Shown here: piece by piece, positions 49,875 through 61,504 of the stretch
Position numbering within the stretch: the stretch's first letter is position 1
Layout of the letters: each line of letters begins with the position of its first letter
Source: Theobroma cacao
Lineage: Eukaryota; Streptophyta; Magnoliopsida; Malvales; Malvaceae
DNA length: 64,000 nt
Direction: 5' to 3'
Assembly (NCBI RefSeq): GCF_000208745.1
Contig: NC_030857.1
Span: 8,203,384-8,267,383, forward strand
Notes under the pieces: generated by a model
Database searches by the model: none
Told to the model about the DNA's origin: nothing
Seen by the model: the letters and a program-made list of their open reading frames with translations, nothing else
Translations under genes and position numbers: made by a program

Positions 49875-50352
49875 GTAAAATACCCTTACCCCTCTAAGTT
49901 TTGATCAAAATTATACGAAGATCCATTAGTTTTCAAAATGGATACTTTGTCCAAAAAAAATTTTTCGCTGAACATTTAAGTACAATTGTTAGTCAATAGT
50001 TAGTGTTTCCATCAAATTGATAACATGGTAAGGGTAAAAAGATAATTTTACCATTGATTAATTTTTAAAATTACTATTATATAATTTTATTAATTAAAAA
50101 AAAAACTCCCCAAGAAGCACTGGAGGTCCCCTCCCTTGGGCTCGGGGAGCATTGATTAGTGCTTTCTTTTTTTTATTTTTTTTAAAATATAACAATAATT
50201 TTTAAAATTAATAAAGAAAAAAAGGTATTTTAGCTTTTTTTTTTAATTTCTGTTAATGGTGTTTTCATTTTTGAAGCGGAGTGTTAATTTAAAAATCTAA
50301 TAGAGTCACGTGAAATTTCAAGTAAAACTTAGACAAGTAGGGATATTTTACT
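49875..50352. mobile_element. MITE-like element with long inverted ends, copy 1
   Basis: The ends are imperfect inverted repeats of about 75 bases: GTAAAATACCCTTACC on the left and GTAAAATATCCCTACTTG as the reverse complement of the right, both followed by TCTAAGTTTT. The core has a GC-rich stem-like part near 50108-50160. There is no coding. A relative lies at 53733-54280. The long ends suggest Mutator-type ancestry, but a target duplication was not resolved. Confidence 0.7.
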
Positions 50353-53300
50353 TTTTATATTTTATTTTTGATTCGAAGAGCAACTAGCATTAAATCATTC
50401 TTCAAGGGTATTTTCTTGCACCATTTTCCAAAGTCAAGTAAGGATTCGAGAAAATCTTCTATCCTATTTGTAATTGACATGATCAATTATGAATTCATAA
50501 CAAAATTATGCCTTTTAAATCGTCAATAGCATTGGTCCTATTTGTTGGACTCAAAAACAAAAAAAAAGAGACAGCCGTAAGAAAGCTGTGCAACCTATAT
50601 TTTACAAAAAAGAAAAACAAAAATTATACTATAATTTTTTGATAGCTTATGCCAATTAAGGACGGAGTTTGGCAAAATAATACTATGTTCTTAGAGAGGA
50701 AACAAAAAAGAAAAGAATTTTATGAATTTGGAGTCAAAACACCCTTTAACGTACGGTTTTCGAATTTTGTCAAACGAAAAAAGAAGCAGTAAGAGAGGAA
50801 CAAATATCCTCTGCCCTGTTTATACCCCTTCCCTGCTCCATGTATACAAAAAATGTTGCCATGCCTAAATTGATATTCATAGACATGAGCCTTAATTACC
50901 ACAAGTGATTGATCGTCTTAAAACTAATTAATTGGTATTAGTAATAAAGTTCCCTTTCGTATTAATAAGTTTGATGAAACTAGCCCACTAATCACTCAAC
51001 CACAACTACTTCTTATTTGCCCATTAATCACTCCAAGGTTTTTGGTCAAATAAGTTAATAGTCAGTGCCCTAGATTACTTCAACATTATTTCCTTCTTCA
51101 AGCCATTAATTTTGTAACAGTAAATTAATTAGGATGACATCATTTCATTTCACAAAATATAATCACCAGTTTTTAAATTTCAATTTTGTTGAATCATATA
51201 ATCTCACCTAAAACCAATTGACATAATATTTAAAAAATTTATTAAGTTATTTAAGAAAATTTAAATAAATTATTATTTTTTATAACATTCAATCAAATTT
51301 TTATATTTTTATTTTACGTCAAATAAATTTTTATTTTGAACTAAATAAACTTTTATGACTAATGATTAACTTAATTAAAATGACTTTTATCATTTTATAC
51401 CACGTGACAGTTAATGTGACATGCTGATAAATTATAATAAATGATGATATGGTATATTGATGTGATATGATTACATAACCAGGAACAGTTTTTGCTCTCT
51501 ACATCAATGTCACGTGGATAGAAAATGATAAGTGATATTTTAACTAATTATAATTAATTAATCATCAGTAATAAGAATTTATTTGATACATAATCAAAAG
51601 TTTTTTCAAACATTATACCAAATCAATTAATATAAGTAAAATGATGAAAAATGTCATAAATCAATTTGAACAAATCAAAGATAGGAACAACAAAATTGAT
51701 TAGTGGGAAAAAAAAATTTTTATACTAAATGAAATTTATGTGCTTAAAATATTTTAAATTTAAACTTCATGAGATTCTTTTTATGGTTACCCTAATAATT
51801 TCTAATTCCCAAAATACTAAACGCCAAGTTGCTAGGACACTACTCTAAATTGAATTGAATTAGAGGAATTATTCTTATCCCCTTCTGAGCTGGAAGCTAG
51901 CTAATGGAGTATTCAATTTTCCATGATGGTAGAAATTTGTTAGTGTATTTGTTAGACTAGAGTCCAATGGCTTTGGTCCGGATAAGATAAGGAAAGAGGT
52001 GATTAGGACACAATATTAATAAATCAAAAGAAAAGTTGGGTCTTTGCAGCATTTTCAATGCCTAATTCCCACTAATTCTTATCTTATGATTGCTGACAAC
52101 TTTGTTTTGATTCATTTCCCATTGCATTCTTCAAAAGGTTAATTTGACTATACAAGCAAGAAAAAGGAAATTAACCCTACCCAAATACAAATGTATTTCT
52201 CCAGTGTATAAATCATATTTTTCATTAAAAATAGAAAAAAAAAAAAAGGAAGAAAAGAACGATGGGTATGTGTGATACTATAAGTCTGATGAAAGACTAC
52301 AAGAAAACCACCAAAATTTCTTGGTAAATCAGGCTTTTTTTCTTTCTCGAGTGAAATAGAGAGGGAAAAGAATTCACTATTTCAGCGTTGACCCATTCTC
52401 GTCTTCTGAACTTGTACGTGTTTCGGCCACCAAGATGTAAGCAATTTCTGGAGGACTTATCCGTCTTTTTGTCCATGCACGCGTTTTGACAAAAAAGAAA
52501 AAATCAAAGCTTACACGGCGAAAGAGGGTTGGTTTGATTAGCAAAAGGCTTAGAAAACGCTTACGAATTTTATTTTAATAGTTTATAATAACAAAAACCT
52601 ATTAACAAAACAACAAAATAAGATACCTTTTGACGCTATCATAATAGGCAATAAAGCATGATGATTATGCAACAGCTCCATTCACTTGTTTGAGAAAAGA
52701 GCAAAGCTAACATCATTGACAATGTCAAAATGATGCAAAAATTTTATGAAAAATGCTATCTATATTCAGAAACGGAGTTAGAACATTTTTAAAAGAGTCA
52801 AATAGGATAAAACATTTATTGGTCAAAGAAAATTTTATATATAATTTAATTCCTCTTTATTTAAATGATTAAGTAAAATTTATCAAACATTGAATATACA
52901 AAAAATGTACATAGAATATAATGATGATGTCATATATATATATATATATGATTAAATAGAATTATGAAAGAAGTCTCTTTTACTTTTTACGCTCAAGAGT
53001 AGAAGAAAAAATAATTTTCAGATTCAAACAAATTGATTTTATTATTTTGTGTGTTTTATATGAAATGGGTAAGTTTAAGAGGAAGTTCTCTTTTTATTTT
53101 TTATTTACCTTTTAAATTGTTAATTAATATATTAGGTTATTGGGTTGAGCTATTGAGATATAATATGTTATGATAGGTTATTGAGTTAGATTATTAAGAT
53201 ATAACATATTATTATTAACTTAGATTTATATTAAAATTTAGTAAGTTTGAGTTAGTAGATTCACTTTTTTTTTAAAAAAATAATAAGCTTAACATATTAA

Positions 53301-53732
53301 GTTAGAATTTATTTGATGGGTTTAACAAGTAATATGCTAACTATAATGATTTTAATTTCATTAAACGGTTTGAGAAATAAAAATAATTATTAAATAAAAA
53401 ATTATTTTGAGGGTCATTAAAAATATATGTAATACATAAATTTGTATTGAAAGAAATACAATCATTTCGTTTTGTCAATTTGTATGTGTATTCTTGTCAC
53501 TTAAAGTTTGCAGCATACATATCAAAATGTATTGGTTATTCTAAATAAAAAATGATATATTGATGAAATTCTAAATAACGGTGTAGTATTGCAATTTATA
53601 TTTGAGAATTATAAAATAATTTATTAATTTTTAAAAATTAAAATCATAGAAAATAAAATTCACATAATAGAAAAAAGAAAACACATAATAAGTAGAAAAT
53701 AAAATCACATATGATATAATAATAAAAAAAAG
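50353..53732. other. AT-rich intergenic DNA
   Basis: No gene, RNA or element is supported in this 3.4 kb. AT tracts are common, including a TA microsatellite at about 52932-52949. Confidence 0.5.
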
Positions 53733-54280
53733 AGTAAAGTACCATTATTTCTTAAGTTTTGATCGAAATTACGCGGAGTTCATTCATTTTCAAAATGAAC
53801 ACTCCATTTTAAGAATACAAACACACTAAATAAAAATTATAAAAAAACTAAAATATCTTTTCTATCTTTATTAAAATAAAAATTATAATTATATTTTAAA
53901 AAATAAAAAAATAGGGAGCACCGATCGGGCTCCCTAGCTCACCAAGAAAGGCGAAGACCGGCCAGTGCTCCCCATGGGAGCACTGGTGCTCCTTTTAGGG
54001 AGCCCCAAATCGAGCTTTCCAAGAAAGCTTCGTGATGGGAGCCTTGTTTTTAATTAATAATAATAAAAAAATTTATATAATAGTAATTATAAAAATTAAT
54101 CAAGGGTAAAATTATTTTTTTACTTTTATCAGCAAGTTGACAGAAATATTAACGGTTAACTAACGGCTGGACTTACACGTCTAGTAAAAATTTTTTTTTA
54201 GAATGGAGTGTCTATTTTGAAAACTAATGAATTTTTGTGTAATTTTGATTAAAATTTATAGGGTAAGGGGTTTTTACCTT
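53733..54280. mobile_element. MITE-like element with long inverted ends, copy 2
   Basis: It is related to the element at 49875. The left end reads GTAAAGTACCATTATTTC and the right end, as reverse complement, GGTAAAAACCCCTTACCC. Both are followed by a conserved TTTTGATC/TTTAATCAAAATTA part and TTTTCAAAAT(G/A)(A/G)ACACTCCATT. The GC-rich core has a perfect 11-base stem with a three-base loop (CCAGTGCTCCC at 53962-53972, GGGAGCACTGG at 53976-53986) and other GGGAGC/GCTCCC pairs. Confidence 0.7.
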
Positions 54281-54908
54281 TAAAAAAAGAATATGATTAA
54301 TAGTTTGTAGAAATTTACGAAAAANATATATAATATATAATAATATAAATATATAAAAAATAAAAATAAAGATAATAATATAAATTGAAAAAAAATAAAA
54401 AAAAATTTAAAATTGAATCAGGCATATGAAATTATTTTGTTATTCTTTATTTGTATTAATTATTAAATAAAAAATAATTTTGGAAGTCATTAAGAGAATT
54501 TATGAAATATATTTAAAAATTTTACATAAAATGAAAAAGTTTTAAAAATTTTAATCCTTGTCTATATTCAAAAACTATTGGAATAAAGACATAGTAGAAT
54601 AAAAGAGTGCAATTTGGTCTATTGGATATATATAGGATGAGATGAATATTAAGAAATTGACTTGGAATAAGATGTGAAGGTTTAATTTGCAGAAACTGAA
54701 GTCAATGTAATTCAATTCTAACATATAAAAAGGTTTTAATATGATGGGGTTTTCTTTTATAATTCAAGAAGACAGTGTAGATATTTGAAATTTATTACGC
54801 GGTGAGGATTGAATGATTTGAGAACCAAGGATGGTGCTACTGGACCACACCTAGGAGGAGAGCATGACATAATTCTGTCAAACAGCTTCTCCCGGTCAGA
54901 CAAGTTGG
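54281..54908. other. AT-rich stretch upstream of the GRAS gene
   Basis: No gene is supported. The single N at 54325 lies in an AT run. The right part probably holds the proximal promoter of the GRAS gene. Confidence 0.45.
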
Positions 54909-54914
54909 TATAAA
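54909..54914 (+). promoter_or_regulatory. Possible TATA box of the GRAS gene
   Basis: TATAAA lies about 115 bases upstream of a good splice donor (GAG/GTGAGT at 55027) that would end a non-coding first exon. Transcription would start near 54940. Motif and spacing are the only evidence. Confidence 0.35.
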
Positions 54915-54939
54915 CATGCAGACTAAGACAAACGCAAAA

Positions 54940-56700
54940 GAAAGAAAGCGAGAAACTGCTGAGAGAAAGAAAAGTCTTGTGATAAACTGAGGGAGTTTCT
55001 GTCTTCAGAAAGAAAAAACGTTTGAGGTGAGTTTCCCACTACTTTTCTTTTCCTTTCTTTTTTCCATGCTTTTACTTTAGATTCCAGAAGATTGGATTTT
55101 CATTTGTCTGTCTGGTCGTTTTGTTATTGCAACTGGGGTCATGGAATATTGATCTGTTCAGATTCTTCTACATGGTAGCTAAAAATCCTTGCAACCTACC
55201 AAATAAAGTATATTATAATTATTTCCTTATCTGGGTGTTGTCTGTTTTATTTATTTATTTATTGCTTATTTGTTTATTCTTTTTCTTACAAGTTTGGTTT
55301 TGTTTCTACTTCTTTGTTGGGGTTTGTTATGTGGTTTGTTGCTTTTCAATCATACCTAACCCGTAATCTAAAGTTTTCTTCTTTAATATAAAGTTTATAA
55401 CAATAAAGGAGGTATATTTGCTTTTGGGTTGGTATTTAATTACTGGAATACAAGGTCAAAGCCCTTGTTTTCTTCTCCCTTCAAACACAATTCTGAGGCT
55501 CATCTTTATCTCCGGATATCTGCTCAATTGCAGGATTTGACCGTAGAAATTATGATCTTTGCTGTTTCCTCTTGAGGTCTTTCTCATGTATCAGGTACAG
55601 GGGAAAGCATTGTAGTTTTGATCTTCGTTTCATTTTCTTTTTCTTCTTTTTCACTTTTAGATGATGTTTAAGCCTTGCAACGATACGAGTAACTTGTTTT
55701 CAATTGTTCAATTACGAGGATCATAATCTCAAAATTGAATGTTTGGCTGTCTCCTGTATGTTGCCTATTGTTCTCATCTTGCCTACTACGATGAGAAACA
55801 GTCTTTTCCTTTTCCTTCAAAATCAGATTTTCTCGAAACCTGGAATCTGGTCCCTGTGAGCAACTATTTGGTAGACTTGTTTGCTAATTTCATTTTTGGT
55901 TATGTTCCTCTTGGGATATATGATTGTACGGAAGAAAGTGTTCTTTGCTAAGGGATCTCTACTGAAGCACTGCTAATTGTGTACTGTAGGTTATCTACCT
56001 TCTCTGTTATTTATATGTTAATGATGATACCAAATCGTGGGAAAAATTTTCTATTAATTAGTTATCTCAGTCTATGGCATCTTTGTTAAGATGTTTCTGG
56101 TACTTGAATGCAGAAATTACATTGTTAGATATAATTAGAAAGAAAAAGAAAACCACCAAAATAAGTTGAATTTCTGGGCTCTTTCACCTTCCCTGACTTC
56201 TGCTTTTCTTGACCAGTGTCTATGCTTGATAACTGGGAAAAGCAGAATGGTTCCGACATAATTGGTTGGACCATATTGCTTTACCTTTCACCATCCCCAC
56301 ATGTGATCTTCTGGATCGAACTTCAACTATAGGATGATCAGAGATAAACAGTAAACTATAGCTGCAAGGCGCCTTCTTTTTTTCTTTTAAAAAGTAATAG
56401 GTGATGTGGTCCATTTCTTACATAGACCAGCTTTTCTCCAGCTAGCCTGTCTTACCTTACTGCCCAAGTGCCCATGGTTAGTCAGCTAGTTCATATTAAG
56501 ATTATCTCCTGTTACTCATAAGGTATTTAAGTTCATAACCAGTTTTTCTTTAAGAGGCATTCTTTCATTTCATGTCTTACACCAGTGTGCGTATTAGGTT
56601 CTTACCACTAAGAATCTGAGATAAACAACTGTTTAACTTCTATTTACAATTTGTTACACAGGATTCATTTTATAACACCACCATCCAGAGAGTTGAAACC
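54940..56700 (+). other. 5' UTR of the GRAS gene with a long intron
   Basis: A donor GAG/GTGAGT at 55027 and an acceptor TTACACAG ending at 56661 would remove about 1.6 kb just before the start codon. This leaves a 39-base second leader exon. A possible internal exon lies at 55534-55594 (acceptor TTGCAG, donor CAG/GTACAG). ORFs in the intron have no domains. Splice sites are predicted by eye. Confidence 0.55.
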
Positions 56701-58462
56701 ATGTCTTTAGTAAGGTCTGCAGAACCAGCTACTGCAGCATATGGAAATACCAAGCTCTATTCACTACGGGGCAGTGACAGTTCTGGTTTGTCTGCTCAAA
56801 TATTTGGCTCTGATAAGCATAGGCCCGTATACATTACTGATTCTTACAGCAATGAGAGCTATGAGAAGTACTTCCTTGACTCTCCTACGGAAGAGCTTAT
56901 ACATCCATCTAGTTCTGGCATTTCAGGAAGTTCCATTCGCCCAAAAGATGTCTCTTCTTATCAGCTACGAGGTAGTTCAGTTTTCTCCACAATTGGTCAA
57001 AAACCATTAAACTTTTCTAATTTTTAATTTGGTGCCCTGATATCTATCAATCCAATATTTTTTATCAGATTACTTGGAAATCCAAAGCCCAGAAACATTA
57101 GACTCTGATACAGATAAGATGAAACTGAAGCTTCAAGAACTGGAGAGAGCTCTGCTTGCTGATAACGATGTTGATGAAGATGATGACATGTTTGGCACTG
57201 GTATAAGCATGGAAATAGATGGTGAATGGTCTGATCCTATCAGGACAGAATCGCTCCATGACTCACCCAAGGAATCATCATCCTCAGATTCTAATCTCAG
57301 TAGCACCAGCAGCAACAAAGATGTATCACATGTTTCATCTCGATCTCCTAAGCAAATGCTTATTGAGTGTGCTGCTGTACTCTCAGAAGGCAACATCAAA
57401 GAAGCTTCAGCCATAATAAATGATCTTCGCCAGATGGTCTCAATTCAAGGAGATCCTCCTCAGAGAATTGCGGCCTACATGGTTGAAGGTCTTGCAGCTC
57501 GCATGGCTGAATCTGGAAAATATCTTTATAAAGCTTTAAGATGCAAAGAGCCCCCTTCTTCTGATAGGCTTGCAGCCATGCAAATCCTCTTTGAGGTGTG
57601 CCCTTGTTTTAAATTTGGATTTATGGCAGCAAATGGTGCAATTATAGAGGCATTTAAAGATGAAAAGAGAGTACATATAATAGATTTTGACATAAATCAA
57701 GGTAGTCAATATATTACACTGATTCAAACAATTGCTAAGCGGCCTGGTAAGCCACCTCACTTGAGGTTAACTGGTGTTGATGACCCTGAGTCAGTACAAC
57801 GCCTTAATGGAGGTCTTGCAATTGTTGGGCTAAGACTTGAGAAGCTAGCAGAAGCTCTTGGTGTGCCATTTGAGTTTCAAGCGGTTGCCTCAAGGACATC
57901 ACTTGTTACTCCATCTATGCTGGATTGCCGGCCAGGCGAAGCACTTATAGTGAACTTTGCATTTCAACTCCACCACATGCCCGATGAGAGTGTTTCAACC
58001 ATAAATCAGCGAGACCAGCTTCTGCGGATGGTTAAGAGCTTGAATCCAAAACTTGTTACTGTTGTTGAGCAAGATGTGAACACAAACACATCACCTTTTT
58101 TCCCAAGGTTCGTGGAAGCCTATAGTTACTACTCTGCTGTCTTTGAGTCTCTGGATGCGACACTTCCAAGGGAGAGTCAGGACAGGATGAATGTTGAAAG
58201 GCAGTGCCTGGCGCGGGATATAGTGAACATTGTTGCATGTGAGGGAGAGGAAAGAATAGAGCGATACGAGGTTGCAGGAAAGTGGAGGGCAAGGATGATG
58301 ATGGCTGGCTTCAGTTCTTGTCCAATGAGTCCAAATGTGATTGATATGATTCGGAAGCTTATCAGGGAGTATTGTGACAGGTACAAGCTGAAAGAGGATT
58401 TAGGTGTACTTCATTTTGGTTGGGAAGACAAAAGCTTGATTGTTGCTTCAGCATGGAGGTAG
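56701..58462 (+). CDS. SCL1: GRAS-family regulator, SCARECROW-LIKE 1 type
   Basis: Exons 56701-56971 and 57069-58462 encode 554 residues. GRAS proteins are plant nuclear transcription regulators; SCL1 belongs near the PAT1 branch linked to light and stress signalling. The N-terminus MSLVRSAEP and the YEKYFLDSPTEE segment are typical of SCL1. An acidic stretch (DNDVDEDDD) and a Ser-rich linker precede the GRAS domain (about 183-554). In order: first Leu-rich region (from PKQMLIECA), VHIID at about 292-296, second Leu-rich region, PFFPRFVEAY with the PFYRE region from about 433, and the terminal SAW region ending IVASAWR. All signature motifs are intact. An alternative donor at 56996 would add eight residues in frame. 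Reading through the 97-base intron hits a stop at 57025. Arabidopsis SCL1, as I recall, starts a little further upstream. No upstream in-frame ATG is seen here. Confidence 0.93.
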
Positions 58463-59421
58463 AATAATGAGGTTAATGTTACTTTTCCGGTATCTGGCTT
58501 TAATTCAGTTATGTGTGGTCATTGTAACTATAGTTTTGTGTGGGATCCAGATGCACACTAATGGAAAAAGACTTTTTGTGTTTGTTTAAGCTAATGTAAA
58601 ATCTAAGGGATGAGTAGGGGATTGCTAATTATCTAACTTTTTTTTTAATATTATCTGTTTGCTTTTGCTTTACATATTTGAGATATTTCTTTTCGAGCAC
58701 AGCAAATTGTTAATTAAGTGTTGCACTTGAACCCTCTGCATTTAGCTAGTAAATGCCTGGCCCTACACTCTCAAGGTTAGTAGCCCACTTCTTCTTCTTT
58801 ATAATGTTTGCTCCATATATGTTCATCCAAACTTGAAATAACTTGGAATCTAATTTGATTTGATTTTAACAGAATCAGTAATTCGTATCTAAAAGGATAC
58901 TTTGTAAGTAAAAGTTGGTAAATTCTTATACTATTTATTTAAAGCCAAAGAAACTAGTTAATTGTGAAAACTTGAGAGGGAAATGCTGCAAGAGACCTTG
59001 AATATTCAATTTCTAGCCAATTTTTTTAAAGCCAAATCAAAACGGATTAAAACAAACCCTGAATGCAAAATATTATTTACAAATATTTTATTGTTGATGC
59101 TCCAAGAGACCATTAATTTTCAGCAAGCCTCCAATGCATAATAAAAGTGACACAAGGAAAATTAAAAAAAATAAATAAATAAAATATTGCACAGCACCCT
59201 TGATAAAAACTAGCACTATAGAATTTTCATCATAAATTATAAAATTTTCCCAGCATCCAAAGAATAAGAATAACCTCTACCATTTTTCTTTTGTGGGCGG
59301 AAGGAGGGGATACCAGCATCCAAGGAATAATTGTCATTGTACAAATTGCAGTATCCTGAAAATTTACATAAGCATTCCTCTTTTCTCTTCAAAAATGCAA
59401 GACACCTTAACAGTGGTACAC
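58463..59421. other. Spacer between two convergent genes
   Basis: It carries the 3' ends of the GRAS gene (from the left) and the nuclease gene (from the right). No further gene is seen. AT-rich tracts near 58640-58650 and 59160-59185 could hold poly(A) sites. Confidence 0.6.
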
Positions 59422-61449
59422 CTAATGCTTCATGCCAACAAAACACAAAGCTACTTCAGCTTGGGCCTGCAGCTCTTCTAAGACCTTTACAAGTTTCTCA
59501 CGGGAAACCGTTGTTTCACTTTGCTCTGTAAGCATTTTCCTCAGTCTTCATCCATGCACATGAAAAAACAAGGAAAGATTGTGTTATAATAAAATATGCA
59601 ATTGGAATTAGACGTAGTAAAAAGAAAAAGTGTTTGACATGGAAGGAACTCATAATTTTCCCTGAGCTTTACACATAATTGCCCCAATATGCTCAATCAA
59701 TAAACGATGCAAATATGGTAACTAAAAAGTTGCCTGCAAATGAAGCTGGCTCTAGCATATACAACAAAAGCCATGAGCTCTAACATCCACATGTCAAAAC
59801 ATGGTGTCACAACTTCCCATATTACCTGCCTGGCTATTGAGCTCTTTTACTTAAATTCCGCATTACTCAGACTCTTAATTTTTGCTGATGTATCCTTCTC
59901 ACTTCTCAGACATATTGCACACTTCAAGTGAGGGCATAACCACCACATACAAGTAAAGGGTATGACTGTCCAAATATAAAGAACTCACAAAAAATTGAAT
60001 GAACTGTATCAGAAACATACTCACGCCCCATACTAGTACTTTACTCCAAGCAAGATATGGTAATTTGAATTCATTTAAGAGACAAATAAATAAGCATGGC
60101 ATACTGTGAGTGACAGGTAGTGAAACCCTACCTATGAACAATGGCTATGTCCCCATGTCCTGTGCAAATGATAAACATGGAGTTAGTTGGTAATGCAGTG
60201 TGGAGACTATAAACCCTAGCATTAATGCGAGTTAAAATTTCCTTCAGCTCAGTTGAAACATTGTTTTTGATTCCTTTCCAATTGGCAGGTTTCTTATCAC
60301 ATGTAAGCAATGATATCATTTCTGCAAGTTTTCCATTCAACTTTACATCATCCTCAGCTTGTTTTCTGAAATAGGAATTCAATTCTGAAAAGTGGGTCCA
60401 GACAAAGTGTACACGATCATTCTTGACCTACCACAACAAATAAATGCAACAAGTTGGTAAGCAAGCCAGGATAGAAGGTAAATCTCTAAAATGAATGATG
60501 CAGTCTACCTCTTTTCTAGCCTTTAAAAGAGCTTCATCATCGGAGCACACTGGAATCGCATGGGATGACTCAGAAGCATATCGCTTCACTATGGAAATAT
60601 CATCAATGAAAGATGAGGTCTTGCCACACTCACCCAAAAGACTAAGGAGCTTTTTGCGCATAAATGACGGTGGCGAACCAAAATCAGGTCCTAAAACAAG
60701 AAGCAAAGACATATGTACAAATTTAAATATAAATTTCTACATCAAGAAACAAAACTAAACATATTTCATATGATACATCTCCTCGACTGTAAGGTATATT
60801 TGAGTTTCTAGATGTAAAAGACTAGAATCAATGTACAATTTTCTAGGCGCCGCATCCATAAGACTAGCTAAATCTCAAAATTTATCTACTGATGATTAAA
60901 TGTGAACACAGAGAAAAGAATCACTTACCATTTTTAATCTTTAACAGAGCCAGTTCCATAGCAGCTCTTGCATCTTCGATACTATCATGTCCATTCCCCG
61001 ATTGCTGAATCTCGCTAGAAAGAAATCTCTTGGCAAGAACTCGAAGAGCAGTTTTGTAAGATCCACCACGAGGGTGTTTGTATAATACAGAGGTATCAAT
61101 TACCAAATCATGAGAAATCTTCAAAGCTAATAAGTCATTTTCCAAGGAGTGCCCAATTAGGATGGTATCTTTGTAAACCAGCTTCAGAAAATCTTCCTGA
61201 AGATGGGAAGCAACTGTAAATAGTTCATACAAGAATAGTTTTTAATGGGAAATCATACGAGAATAGTGAAGTAAAATATACTGTCATTGATTGGTGACAG
61301 TAAACAAAGGGTAATGAACCTGAACATCTTGAAGACTTGTAGTCACTCCACTCAGCATCTCGTATGTGATTCCGCTATACCTGCTTAAGCAATAAAGATC
61401 ATTATCAAATGAACTAATGATTGGAAATAACAAAGTGTTGTGTCTGTGT

Positions 61450-61504
<55 letters not shown>

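Noticed and set aside
57133..57416. Long ORFs opposite or out of frame with the GRAS exon
   Set aside because: They are shadows of the real coding frame.
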